From Siderastrea siderea (Eukaryota > Cnidaria > Anthozoa > Scleractinia > Rhizangiidae): DNA of 64,000 bases. Shown here in pieces: positions 1 through 11,580 of this stretch. Made by a program: the position numbers and the translations under genes. Position 1 is the stretch's first letter; each line of letters starts with the position of its first letter. Below the pieces are notes generated by a model. The model saw nothing but the letters and a program-made list of their open reading frames with translations, was not told the DNA's origin and ran no database searches. The stretch is taken from assembly GCA_964030785.1 (NCBI GenBank), contig OZ034971.1, positions 41,047,804 to 41,111,803 on the forward strand. The letters are read 5' to 3'.

Positions 1-1140
1 ATTTCCATTTGAAAACGTAATTTCTTTCACCGTAATACTCGAATCATGTACCTTAGTCCCTTTAAAAACTTCACTTACTCGGTTGTGTTTCAGAACAGGG
101 CAAAGTCTCCGCCGTGAAGAAAACAAAGCCATGAAATCCTTTGAAGGTAGCTTTCGTAACTTGAACTTTTCGCCTTCTACCAGTATTCTTTTGAACTTTT
201 TCTTTCCATTTATAGATATTAGATGTCTTTTTTGTCAAGTATAAAACTTCAGTACTCTCGAACAGTCGTTAAATGCCTAAGAAACCTCTTTTTCAAAAGC
301 GACGAAGGTCATGCCATTTCCCGCCGAGAAAAACGCGGGTTGCCCAAAAGCACCGCGCGATTTCCCGCCAAGAAAAGATGACATTCTCTACCCCCGTCGG
401 GTTGTCTTGGCACTCCCCTCTCCCTCCCAGAGACTGTGCGGACGGACGGACGTACGGACGTACGGACGTACGGACGGACGGTCACGTGACTATTACGTCA
501 CAACCAAAATTTCTCGGCTTGATAGGTTACCAAATTTCCTTAGCAATGGAGCTCCGCTGGCGGGCTTTGCCCGCGGGCTCCGCTATCAATCCGAGAAATT
601 TTGGTTGCGACGCAATAGTCACGTGACCGTCCGTCCATCCGTACGTCCGTACATCCGTACATCCGTACGTCCGTCCGTCCGCACACTCTGTGGGAGGGGC
701 AGGGGAGTCCCAAGGCAACCCGACGGGGGCAGAGAATGCCATCTTTTCTTGGCAGGAAATCGCACGGTGCTTTAGGGCAACCGGCATTTTTCTTGGCGGG
801 AAATCGCATGACCATCCTCGCTTTTGAAAAAGAGGTTTCTTTAAAAGCTTAAGCTTCTTTAGCATTTAACGATTGCTCGAGAGTAATGAAGTCTTATACT
901 TGACAAAAAAACATCTAATATATATAAATGGGAAGAAAAAGTTCAAAAGAATACTGGTAGAAGGCGAAAAGTTCAAGTTACGAAAACTGCATTCAAAGGA
1001 CTTCATCGCTTTGTTTTCTTCACGGCAGAGAGTTTGCCCTGTTCTGAAACACAACCGAGTAAGTGAAGTTTTTAAAAGGTCTAAGGTACATGATTTCGAG
1101 TATTACGATGAAAGAAATTACGTTTTGAAATGTAAATTTG
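1..1140. repeat. Large fold-back (inverted) repeat with CGGACGTA-type microsatellite arms
   Basis: The left part of the window is the reverse complement of 560-1140, with the centre of symmetry near 553. Both arms contain matching stretches such as GGTCACGTGACTATT (about 480) and its complement near 615-626, and both carry a CGGACGGACGTA-like short tandem repeat (about 437-480 and 628-680). The left arm reaches the window edge, so the element probably starts further left. Open frames across it are symmetrical in both orientations and low in complexity, so they are by-products of the repeat and I do not call them genes. It is most likely a non-autonomous fold-back element. Confidence 0.85.
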
Positions 1141-1837
1141 ATTTATGCCATTAGAAATAAGTTATTTACTTTTGACTTTAAAAAAAATATTAGAAAACGC
1201 GCTCAGATTTGTGAGGGATTCTTGAATATTTTGCCATGCTGAGCCGATTTCACTCGCGTGGACCGACCTACGATTTTGGAAGTGTAACGCGAATTGCATT
1301 TAAGTATAAACATAGGGGTTTTCGAATAAATGTTTTTCAAAAATGATTTCTCTGTCCATTATTTTGTGTTTGTTTATTCATAACAGTAGGTCTAAGCACA
1401 GCCGCAAGACAACTGCACAAGCTTTGCTTTCAATTTTCACCGTCCGGTCCATCTCTTTGTGCAACTGTCGATTTTCTTGTCCTAGAAGTTTTCAATAGTA
1501 ATAATCTTTTAAGCGAAGCAGTTGTCGGTTTAAAGCTATTTTATTCGAGAAGCTTCCGAAAACAGTTTTGTGCGTTCCTCAAAGCGCCTAACTTTATATA
1601 AACGGGTTGGAAAGTGAAATTTCAATGAAAAAATGGAAAAACAATGGTTTTGACATGAAATTTATCTCTTCATGCTAAATTCAAGCAAAAATCTGTTCCA
1701 ACCGTCATATTTTCCAAAATTCTCAAATTGCCATACCCTGGGCATTAAAAAGTCCAGGCAGTGGGCCATTTTAAAAAATCTCATCTCCAGGGCATGAAAA
1801 AAACTCGGCACATGCCCTGCAGCCCAAAAGTTTCAAC
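1141..1837. other. Gene-free AT-rich stretch with a fragment of a dispersed repeat family
   Basis: No coding sequence is supported. Positions about 1510-1630 match the repeat family also seen at 8600-8800 and 10734-11000 (shared string AAGCGAAGCAGTTGTCGG). This copy has an uninterrupted TTAA at 1530-1533, the site that is occupied by a large fold-back insert in the copy near 8800. Confidence 0.6.
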
Positions 1838-2190
1838 TCTTGCCAAGGATGATATCGAGGCTGGTTCATGGAAACGAGGTTGAATTTCATGCAGGGCATG
1901 AAATCGGATGATATCGAGGCTACTGTACGGAAACGAGGTTGCATTTCATGCCCGGCATGAAAATATAAATTTCATACCCGTTTCATGCCCGGCATGAAAT
2001 CGGGTGATATCGAGGCTACTGCACGGAAACGAGGTTGCATTTCATGCCCGGCATGAAAATCTAAATTTCATGCCGGGCATGAAATCGGTGGAAACCTAAA
2101 TTTCACGCCGGGCATGAAAATATCTTTTTGGCTGATTTCAAGCCTGGCCGGGCATGAATTTAGGTTTCAACCAGTTCCATCCAGGGCATG
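1838..2190. repeat. Palindrome array 1 (TTTCATGCCCGGCATGAAA-type)
   Basis: A 13-19 bp palindrome built on CATGCCCGGCATG or CATGCCGGGCATG recurs about seven times. Three longer units begin with GATGATATCGAGGCT and include an ACGAGGTTG stretch ahead of the palindrome, so the array also has a roughly 60-120 bp higher-order period. The same palindrome forms a second array at 7950-8290. No open frame is associated. Function is unknown; it could be the internal repeat of a non-autonomous transposon or a protein-binding array. Confidence 0.8.
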
Positions 2191-3114
2191 AAATTTAGTC
2201 CTTGCCTTATCTGCAGTTGAAAATTTGGACGTTTTCTGTCGGTAAGTTCATTAAATGGCGCTCGGATTGTGTCATGCAATCTTCGGCTGGATCAGATTTT
2301 CAGTGACTGGTGATCTCATTGCAATCCTCTAAATCACTGAATAAACAAATTCTGTCGAGAAAATTTGTAACCTTTTATTTGCTAGGTTTTGTTCCTAAAG
2401 TTCACAGTATAATACTCTTTAGTCGACCATTCGGTCCCCTCCCCTCCCCCCCCCCGCCTTTATCAATTTTTGATTGCATTGGTATCAATAGCTTATGAAA
2501 ACATTCTTAGAATTGACACTACCGGTAATGCACTTCTTTGATCACTAATGCTCGGCTCAGTTACTGAATCAACCACCACCCACCAACACACTCATTCGCA
2601 CACTCACTGCACTCATGTTATGACAAAAGCTTCTGTGCGGACAACATTGACGCTGTCCTCCTATTCCATAACGTTATATTGGGCTTGGACGTCTTCGACT
2701 GCAAAGTGAAGAGAGAGATATATTAAAGAGAAGAACAAATAGATGCACAGTTGACATAAGCCCAGGGTGAAGTATATACAGTCAAACCTCCCAGTGCGAC
2801 CACCTCCCTTGACAGCGACCACCTAAATTCCCCCAGTCATTTCACTATAGCTGCCGCAAGCGACCACCTCCGTAAGTGTCCACTTTTAGGCGGTGAAATT
2901 TTCCATTGTTTTTAACTTCCGATAAGCAACAACTACAGCAGTGGGAACCATGGACTCCTTCCTTGAATTAGGGTTGTGTTTTCTTTTCACATTTGTGTTT
3001 TCGTTACTTTTAAAGACATACGCTGTATTAGGTATTTCCAGGAGCATATCTGGTATTTCATAAGGCAAACTGTTATCGTTTCAGTAATTATCCTGTCCGT
3101 ATAATAACAGATAA
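2191..3114. other. Gene-free stretch with poly-C run and GCGACCACCT repeat fragment
   Basis: A C-rich run lies near 2437-2456. About 2784-2890 is a fragment of a dispersed repeat with several GACCACCT motifs, which recurs in inverted orientation around 56200-56470. I see no supported gene. Confidence 0.5.
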
Positions 3115-3334
3115 TAGCGACCTTCAGATCGGACCACGAGTACGAGATTGAGTACGACTTGAATTCCTTGTCGCGCGCTTTTGTAATCTGTCCTGTGAAT
3201 ATCGTTCACTTAGCATTCTCCTCCGCTGGTCAGCAACAGGGAGGAACGATGGCTTTGAGAACGTAACGTTTTTGAAATGTGAAAGTCGAACTCGTACTCA
3301 ATCTCGTATACGTAGTCAGATCTGAAGGTCGCTA
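3115..3334. mobile_element. Small inverted-repeat element (MITE-like, about 220 bp)
   Basis: It begins TAGCGACCTTCAGATC and ends with the exact complement GATCTGAAGGTCGCTA. The inner parts also pair (ACGAGATTGAGTACGACTT against AAGTCGAACTCGTACTCAAT, imperfect). A 3-bp AAT flank on both sides is a possible target duplication but is ambiguous because it overlaps the terminus. Confidence 0.65.
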
Positions 3335-6300
3335 ATAAATACCCGAGTGGTTCGAAATCCGAAAACTGGCTTTCGCGATGCCAATCCCAAATTTCCTTCC
3401 CGTGTTGAGCCAGCAAAGGCAGAAATCATACCCAGCGGTTCCTCCAGGGTTTCCTTTCTGACAAAATTGCCAGCGAAGCCTTTTATATAGTCAGTGATTT
3501 TTTTGGTTTATTCTGTCCACGGTTTACAAAAACAGCAACGGGACTACTTTACAGGAAGCTACGGATTGTCACCACACCTTATTGCTTAAGCATTTTTTCG
3601 GTTGTTTTGGAATATTGCCGTTTTGACAGACAATCAGGTATATGCCGAACGGTGGACTCAGATTTGATATTGATTTGTTCCTATTGTCATTCTTTAAAAA
3701 ATCGTTTCAACTTACTTTTAAATGTCTTGAATTATGCAGCAGGTCCTGGTAGAATATCTTTACCGTCCGATTGCAAAGTCTGTGGGATTCATACATCTGC
3801 CATCCAGATTTGAACACATTTATTGCAAATCCTGTATATACAAAACAAATTAGAAGTAAGAAAATTTGCGTCCACGGAGCTAGAACGCTGATTAGAAACT
3901 TGTTAGCTTACATATCGGTCATTTTGATGTGAACTCCGTAGTTGAAATTTCAATTGACGTTGCGCGAGAAACATACACAGCGGTAAAAACAATGTAAACA
4001 AACTTACCAGTTAGTTAAACGGGAGGGAAGGCTGAAAACGTCGAGTAACATTTCTTTGCGCCTGGGATGCATTCTTGTTTTGCTCTTTTGCTCACGAAAT
4101 TTTTCACCTTGCTGACGACAAATTGCGTGTTCAAAAGCGAGAATACGTCAGCGTATGAATTCGCATCAGCCGAAGAGACCCGAATATTCGAGCGTCAAAG
4201 TGTTTTAGTTTTAGTATATGACTTTGTCGGCAAGCAAAGCGGCCGAAGTGCTGTCGGAAAGTGGGCGAATTTTTGTGGCGTATATTTGTGGCGTCACTTG
4301 CTTCATGTTCGCGTAATCGCTTCTTTGACATTTCAGTCTCACCTTTCCAGCTGGTTCATCTTCGTTCTGCAGATACGCAAATGGTGTTATTGAGAAGCTT
4401 AACCTCCTGTGAGTGTCCGGTGGCGGTTTATTTCTCCGGTAAGTACATAATCTTAACACTTGCTCTTCTTCGTCTTCGCGGCGAAGACTGTTTTTTATTT
4501 CCATCAACAATGTGTACAAAACGTTTCCAAATAATGGTTATTATGGAAACGTTTATCTCTTTCTGTTGGTCACTAGTGTTGTAGTTAAACCAGCGATATT
4601 ATGACACATGCAGCTGCATACTCAGCTTATTGGCTTTGGTTTCACTTTATACTTGCAGCTCATACTTAACAGGAATATGTTATTTCTCTGTTGTTTGCTT
4701 ATGGTCGCTAACTTTGACCACCTGTTTTACACACAGTTTAAGCGAAAAACAGATTTTTTTAAGCTCAGGTAAATGTAAAGCATTTAAATGTAAAGCTCAC
4801 TATGACTTTGCATCAAGCTGTGATATTAGTCAAACTCAAAGAATTTAGTTTTACTTAGCTCGTCAACAGACGTGACAAAGTTTTTTTCATGTTGGAAAGG
4901 CAACATCGTTTCAAATAGTTTTTGTTATTCATGATCACTGAAAACTGGATTGTGGTTAATAGAAAATCGGGAAATTTCAGGGAAGATTTTTGTCTGATGA
5001 GTGGCAACCTTGTTTTCCCAATCCTAAAATTCAGGTGACTATTATGTTTTTCGTCTCAGTGAAAGTGAAAATTATATTGCCTTAATCAGGTCATTCATTA
5101 TTGTTTAACAAGAACAACCTAAAGAATTGTACCACATGATCACACTAGCATAACTCTGTTGAGGGTTGCATTAATTATAGTTTAGTTTCACTTAAATATT
5201 TTTAGGTTTATTCAGGCCAGTACCTGGACTTAATGGCTAAAAAAGACCAGAACATTTGTCACTCCAAAAGGGAGAAGGGCCAGCAAAGAGGGTTATCAAG
5301 GAAAGGATAAATCATAGAACTGTAAGTAGATAAATTCTTTCATTTAGGTTGGAATACGCTTGAGGGGAGAGCTTACAATTTTAATTGGCAAGACATGGGG
5401 TGGAGATAGGTCAGAATGACAATTCCTTCTGTGTGACATCATCTGCTATTTCAAAGAAAATTGACAAAAAATCTCTGCTTACTATGCATTGCTTTTACAA
5501 CCTGTCCCTGTGGCAAAATAAATTTAATCAAACAATGGGAAGCATTATTTATTTTTAGTTACTTCAGGTATCCTGATCATAACCTAGGAGTGCTACAAAC
5601 TCCCTTTTTGTGCACTATTTAACCCACTTATTTGCCCCAAGATCAACAGGCATGCATGTTCTCCTGACTGCTTGTTCTCCACACATCTAAGGTACTACTT
5701 GGAAGAATTTTGTTCAACATCAAGACTATGACTTTTATGTTTGATCAACGTTCTTTACTTTGCTTCTCACAAATATATGATGCCTGCAACAGGCCACAGA
5801 CACTGAAAAATATGAAGTGGTCAATAGATTGCAAGAGTTGTTATGCAACTGATGTTAGTATGTGTATTAATTTTACAATTGATACTAAGGTGATTCCATT
5901 CAGTTAACTCCTGGTGTGATAACACCAGGGAAGCCCTCTGTGTGTTATTAAGTGCTACCACAACAGTCATAACACAGTTGTCATTTATCCTGATGTTCAA
6001 TTCCTTGTTTTCAGCTGAAGAAAGAATTCTTAGTGAAGTGGAAATTCTCCTGGGTGGAGACAAAAAACAGGACAAGCAAGAACACAGACATTGAAAAGGA
6101 AAATGGAAAAAGAATTTAGAGTAACTCCTTAAAGTGGATTAAGCATTTGGTGGAAAAAGTAGAAATATATTTATTGAATTTTTTTAAAAATTTTTTCCTA
6201 TAATTAAAATGGGAACGAGGGCCCGGTTGTTCGAAAGCCGATTAGCGTTAACCTTGGGTTAAATTTTGTCCAGGCTTTCTGATTCTCTTGATGTTAAAAA

Positions 6301-7949
6301 GCGTTACTGCTGCTAACTTCATGTGGCAATTTAAAGTAGCCAGAGTCAAACTGTTAAGTGAAAATAATTTACTGGAATCCACCTTGCTTGAAACAACCAG
6401 GTCCTGACATAGTCTGTTTCCTGACCATGATGGTCTGTTTCCATCAGATGGTTTTTAATTGGGGGAAAGGGGATTTCTGGTGAAAATTAATTTCTGTGTT
6501 GGGGAGATCAAAGTGGTTAAATTTGGCCTTTTAAACATGTAATTTTACAAGAATGGTGCCATGTTATCACACTATACTTAGCCATTTTGACCTCACAGAC
6601 AGTCATGATGTCCAAATTACACTGTTTGCAAAGGAGACTGACATGGAATATTTTCTCTTGGTCACATATCCCATCCTGCATGCAATGACCCAGTGAAAAA
6701 TGTTTTCCCCTCATAGTCCTCCTTGGCATCCATCCACATGAGCAAAACCAAATCAACTGTCTTTACTACCTTCAAGGGTTCAGGGGAAACATTGATGCTT
6801 ATTTGGAAGATTTGAAATTTATCACAGCATCTCTCTCCCCCCCCCCCCCCCATCACCACAGCTCACCTACTGCCTCCAACTTCCCTGTTCCTTTCAATAA
6901 ATAAGTCTATAGGGAAGATGTTACTTTTAAAATAGGGGCAATTGATTCCCAACTGGCCAGGGGGACAGAGGGTATCCCCCCTGTATAAGCTATATAGATA
7001 TCTGCTACCCCAAGGGGTATGGCTTTTTGGTTTGAAAATGGGTATGGATTTTGACTGTTTTGGTCTGAAAGTCTGATTTGGGTACCAGATCTGAAAATGG
7101 GTATGGATTCAGAGGTTAGGGCTAAAAACATGTATTGGAAAGTTACACTGGAGAACTTGGCAGCACACCCCCACTAAAAATTCCTAGGAGTACCCCCCTC
7201 CTCCTGGGATGTGAATAGTGAACTTAGAATAAATGCACTTAGCCTGCTGTTGATCAGTGTAAATTATACGATATTACATCTGTACTCACTGCCCTGTATG
7301 AAAAATGACTAGTTAATTCTTAACCATCAGAGGTTAAATAAGGAAACAGTAAAAAATTGGGAAATTGAGTTGTGTTGATTGTGCTGAGCTTGGGACCACT
7401 TTCCCCAGAAAGTGGATAGCAATAGATTGCCAGTAGACTACTAACTTCTTCTGGTATTGGTCATCGAGTTAAAGTAAAGGGCTCTTAATTATTCTGCTTT
7501 CTTATGAAAAGGTTGATAATCTTATTTTTATCGTTGAGGACACTCTAAGGAGACGTATGTGTAGGATATGGTATGTTGTATAAGCATTTCATTGGACCGC
7601 AACCAATCAACAATAAAGGATTTCTAACTACCCCCTGTTGCATTCACGTTTTGACACTTTGAGTATTGTTAGTACTTGGGCCAGTAAAGGTTCTGGAAGA
7701 GACAATTTGTCAGTGTGGGGATGGGTGTTTGAAGAATTTCAGCTCATTTGTAGGAGTCACTCAAGGGTCATCTCATTGTTTACACTTTTGATAAACACTG
7801 GATTTTTTATAATCCTTCATTGTGAGCAATTTCTTTCGATTTAGATACGACGGTGGAGAAGGAAATGCCGTTTCAACCTGAATAGAAAACTGACTTTATA
7901 CCCACTGAGTATGTCAATTCAAGATTTACTTAAAGACCAGGCAATTTTC
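3335..7949. other. Long gene-free stretch
   Basis: Short open frames here show no recognisable domain, signal peptide or codon pattern that I would defend. A GTAAGT donor-like site near 4440 follows a slightly GC-richer stretch and could end a non-coding 5' exon, but no matching acceptor with coding sequence was found. Poly-C lies at 6837-6850. About 6990-7140 contains two diverged GGGTATGG-containing direct repeats. Confidence 0.45.
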
Positions 7950-8290
7950 AAGTTGGTTTTCATGCCCAGCATGTGGAGTCAATTTTCATACTGGCCATAC
8001 AAAGTCGATTTTCATGCCGGGCATGAAAAGCCGATTTTCATGCCGGGCATGTAGAGCCAGATTTCATGCCGGGCATGAAATGTGGCTCGACCCGGGCCGA
8101 GAGAAGACTGGGCTGAGACGAGAACAAAAGTCATGCCGGGCATGAGATTTCGATTTTCATGCCGGGCATGAAAATCGAAATTTCATGCCCGGCATGAACT
8201 TTTTTCGTCTCAAACCCAGTCTTCTCCCGGTCGCTCGGTACGGATCGTCCCTGAGCAAAAGAACATCCCGGGCATGAACTTTTCCGAAAC
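7950..8290. repeat. Palindrome array 2 with a long central hairpin
   Basis: About eight copies of CATGCCGGGCATG or close variants are spaced 25-60 bp apart. Around 8089-8240 the array is itself an inverted repeat centred near 8164: an AGAAGACTGGG stretch on the left pairs with CCCAGTCTTCT on the right, and the palindromes between pair too, giving arms of about 75 bp. Flanking sequence to about 8660 is an inverted copy of the sequence flanking array 1. Confidence 0.8.
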
Positions 8291-8299
8291 ATGCTCTAC

Positions 8300-8799
8300 C
8301 AAATTTTTTCCTCAATGAACTCCTCTTTAGTTTGCTTCCAACAGTTTTGGGTTTAGAGAGGCATGAAAAAATGCGTTACATGCCCAACTAGAGGGGATAC
8401 CCGGTCGGAAGTAGTACATTTTCCCCTACATGCCATGATCCATGTAAAAAAGAGCCTTTGATTTTTAAGATCGTTGAAAATAATACCCACGAGGGCATTT
8501 CTTCATGCCTCTTATGTCTCAAAAGAGGTTTTCGTGGCTCAAGAGAGGTCGTTGATCATGTTTTGGCATTAAAATGGCCAAAAAGCATGCCTATACGATT
8601 AAAACTGTAAATTTTTAACTGAAATTTCACTTTCCAAGCCGTTTATAGGCTTACTTCGCATCTGCAAAACTTATGCCGGCATAATAACAATTTAATTAAA
8701 GCGTGTTTGGCGTTTCTCTGTTTTGAATCTTGATTGTCTCTAGTTAGAGAACGAAATATAACAGTTATTTGAAAAACTATAAGCGAAGCAGTTGTCGGT
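8300..8799. repeat. Dispersed repeat family, left part, split by a fold-back insertion
   Basis: Sequence up to AAGCGAAGCAGTTGTCGGTT (ending 8800) matches 1511-1530. It resumes after the fold-back insert at 10734, and a second, partly tandem unit follows at about 10801-10995 with the strings GCAAAACTTATGC, GAGAACGAAATATAA and GCGAAGCAGTT. No gene is supported. Confidence 0.65.
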
Positions 8800-8803
8800 T
8801 TAA

Positions 8804-10729
8804 GGTGGCTCGATCGAGTTTTTGAGTGACAATACCTCTCAACTTTGAGCAATTAGCGTATCACAGTGAGCAACCCAATAGAAAATCGATCGTTACTGCT
8901 GACCTAGAGAAAGATGAAAGTTTTACATGAGGTAAGTTTCATCGAAATCGGAGTTACCATAGCAACGTAATGACGTCATCCCCCATTTTACATGAGAGCC
9001 AATTACTTGTCACCAAGAGATAATTCTGGAAAGAGCTCGACTGGATCTTCGACCTGACATATTTGTATTCACGTCTGCAAAATTTGAAGAATTTCTATGA
9101 GAGCGTTTTCGAGAAATTTTCGGGTGAAGTTTTAAGGTGTTAAAAAACAACAAAAACAAAACAATTTTGATCTGTTACTGAAAAGTATGCCCTCAAAGGC
9201 TTGATGAAATAACATTTTGGTTTTAAATGAATGTTATATCATCTAATTACTTTGTGTGAAAATTTCAGGGAAATCGTTCCATTTGATTTTTTAGAAACGT
9301 TGGCTTGAATATGAACTTGTTTAGTGTGTTATTGGGCTTTTTTATCAAAAATTGACACGACACTTATTAAAATGGTTATGAATTAAAAAGCGGTAGATGA
9401 ATTTTTTTATATCTTTGTCCTCAAGGAGAATAATCAATATTCAATACAATCCCAGGGTTTCAAATTCATTGAAACGTTATAAAGCTGTCAATTTTGAGCC
9501 AAAACTCAGGAAAATATTGGACTGATTTTCCCGCCAGTGGCTTGTTGCTCTCATTATGTATCTCCATTGTTTTGAATCAGCGTGCAATTGTAAATTTCAC
9601 TACATCATGAATTCATATAACGCTTGATTGCTTTCCCAAGATGTTCCGAAAACGTGCTGAGACTGGGATAAGATTGGGAGAGACCCACGTCTACTGACCT
9701 GTTTAAATTTTTCGTTGACTCCTTGCCATAAAATTTATCTGGAACACTGACTCAGCACAGCACCTTTCCGTTTGCGCTCACTGCTAACAGAAGTTTGCGC
9801 TTACTGCTAACCTTGAGGTTTGCACTCACTGCTGTCAGCCTGTCCATTGTTATTGTAATGCTGACCTGGTACATTGGCACGTTTTTCGGAACACCTTCGG
9901 AAAGCAATCAAGCGTTATATGAATTCATGATGTACTGAAATTTACAATTGCACGCCTATTCGAAACAATGGAGATGCATAATAAGAGCAACAAGCCACTG
10001 GCGTAAAATTCAGTCCAATAATTTCCTGAGTTTAGGCTTTAAATTGATAGCCTTACAACGTTTCAATGAGTTTGAGACTCGGGGATTGTATTGAATATTG
10101 ATTATTCTCCTTGAAAGCAAAGTTTTAAAAAAATTCATCTACCGCTTTTTAATTCATAATCATTTTAATAAGTGTAGGGTCGATTTTTGATTAAAAAGCC
10201 GCGCAACACACTAAACCAGTTCATATTCAAGCCAACGTTTCTAAAAATCAAATGGAACGATTTCCCCGAAATTTAACACAAAGTAATTAGATGATATAAC
10301 ATTCATTTAAATCCAAAATGTTGTTTCATCAAGTCGCTGTGGACATACTTTTCAATAACAGTTCAAAATTATTTTGTTTTTGTTGTTTTTTAACACCTTA
10401 AAACTTCACCCGAAAATTTCTCGAAAACTCTCTCATAGAAATTCTTCAAATTTTGTAGACGTGAAGACAAATATGTCAGGTCGAAGATCCAGTCGAGTGC
10501 TTCCCAGAATTATCTCTTGGTGACAAGTAACTAGCTCTCATGTAAAATGGGGGATGACGTCATTACGTTGCTATGGTAACTCCGATTTCGATGAAACTTA
10601 CCTCATGTAAAACTTTCATCTTTCTCTAGGTCAGCAGTAACGATCGATTTTCTATTGGGTTGTTCACTGTGGTACGCTAATTGCTCAAAGTTGAGAGGTA
10701 TCGTCACTCAAAAACTCGATCGAGCCACC
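8804..10729. mobile_element. 1.9-kb fold-back element flanked by TTAA
   Basis: The element starts GGTGGCTCGATCGAG and ends CTCGATCGAGCCACC. The two halves are inverted copies over roughly 900 bp each, centred near 9767, with high but imperfect identity. TTAA is present on both sides (8800-8803 and 10730-10733). The related repeat copy at 1530-1533 has one TTAA and no insert, which supports target duplication. About 9766-9840 in the centre carries three diverged copies of a roughly 26-bp TTTGCGCTCACTGCTAAC unit. There is no transposase frame, so it is non-autonomous; TTAA targeting is typical of piggyBac-type elements. Confidence 0.85.
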
Positions 10730-10733
10730 TTAA

Positions 10734-11000
10734 ACCTATTATGCCCGAAAAGCTTTCAAAAACAGTTCGGTGCATTTTTTAAAGCGCTCGAATTTCAGAC
10801 AATTTGCAGCCGCAAAACTTATGCAACAGAGTTAAGAATGTTTGGACGGTGTTTGTTCGTTTGTTTTCAATCTCGATGGTCTCAAGTTAGAGAACGAAAT
10901 ATAAGCGAAGCAGTTTTGAGTTTAAAGCTATTTTATCCCGTAAGTAATGTGTGTTCCTCAAAGTGCTTGAATTTTTTCGCGGCTCGGCTAAAACCCACGC
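10734..11000. repeat. Dispersed repeat family, right part
   Basis: Continuation of the 8300-8799 repeat after the fold-back insert, followed by a second unit containing GAGAACGAAATATAAGCG. A short open frame over it (about 10655-11083) is made of repeat sequence and is not called as a gene. Confidence 0.6.
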
Positions 11001-11126
11001 GACATTTCTTCGATAAGTTTATTACAAGTGCTTCGAAGCTCCCAGATCCTTTATTTCGGGTAATCCCAGTAAAATGCCGGTGAAATGTCAGTAAAAATTT
11101 TTGACGAGACTAATATTTTTATTTAG

Positions 11127-11580
11127 TGGCAGTTCATGTTATTTGTTAACATCCGAACGCGATGAAGATAACCCATTTAAACAGTCGAATAATTTTTATT
11201 TTGTTTTTGTAAATGAGTGCCGTTTCAAGTTCATTCAAGCGAACAGCCAATAAACCAAGGAGATTTGACAAGCCTTCACAGTTAATGACAGGATATGGAA
11301 ACATTGCAAACACCAAGCTAGACGGCTCGTGAGTATAATAATCAAGCTGTGCTCTGCCTCTAGAACGACCTTTCGAGCTTGATTTTACAGAACAGATCCC
11401 CAAAATATTGAAGGACAATTCGGAACACTTTCAGGCTTTTTGAGAAACACTTTTCGAAAGCGAACGAGCCAAAAAAAAGCCCCGAAATGTATTTCAGACC
11501 GAAAAGTTTCAGGACTATTTTTGAGAAACGAACACCAGTTTATTCCTTCGCGGCTCCGCTTTTAGGCTTGGCTAAATCTA
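11127..11580. repeat. Dispersed repeat, copy 1 (pair with 49985-50449)
   Basis: Shared strings in the same order include GTTATTTGTTAACATCCGAAC, AGTTCATTCAAGCGAAC, ATGACCTTTCGAG-like, AATATTG.AGGACAATT and CTTTTTGA.GAACACTTTT. The copies are diverged (many substitutions, small indels). The partner copy ends at the left terminus of the Harbinger element. Confidence 0.75.

Noticed and set aside
273..865. Several overlapping frames of 90-150 residues on both strands
   Set aside because: They mirror each other across the fold-back repeat and include translated microsatellite; there is no domain or codon pattern.
1838..2190. p53-type response elements or CRISPR-like repeats in the palindrome array
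   Set aside because: The palindrome lacks the RRRCWWGYYY pattern on its outer bases, and spacers are neither uniform nor unique as in CRISPR; the genome is eukaryotic.
4067..4584. Overlapping frames of about 100 residues on both strands
   Set aside because: No domain, no conserved motif, and the frames overlap each other on both strands; codon use is not convincing.
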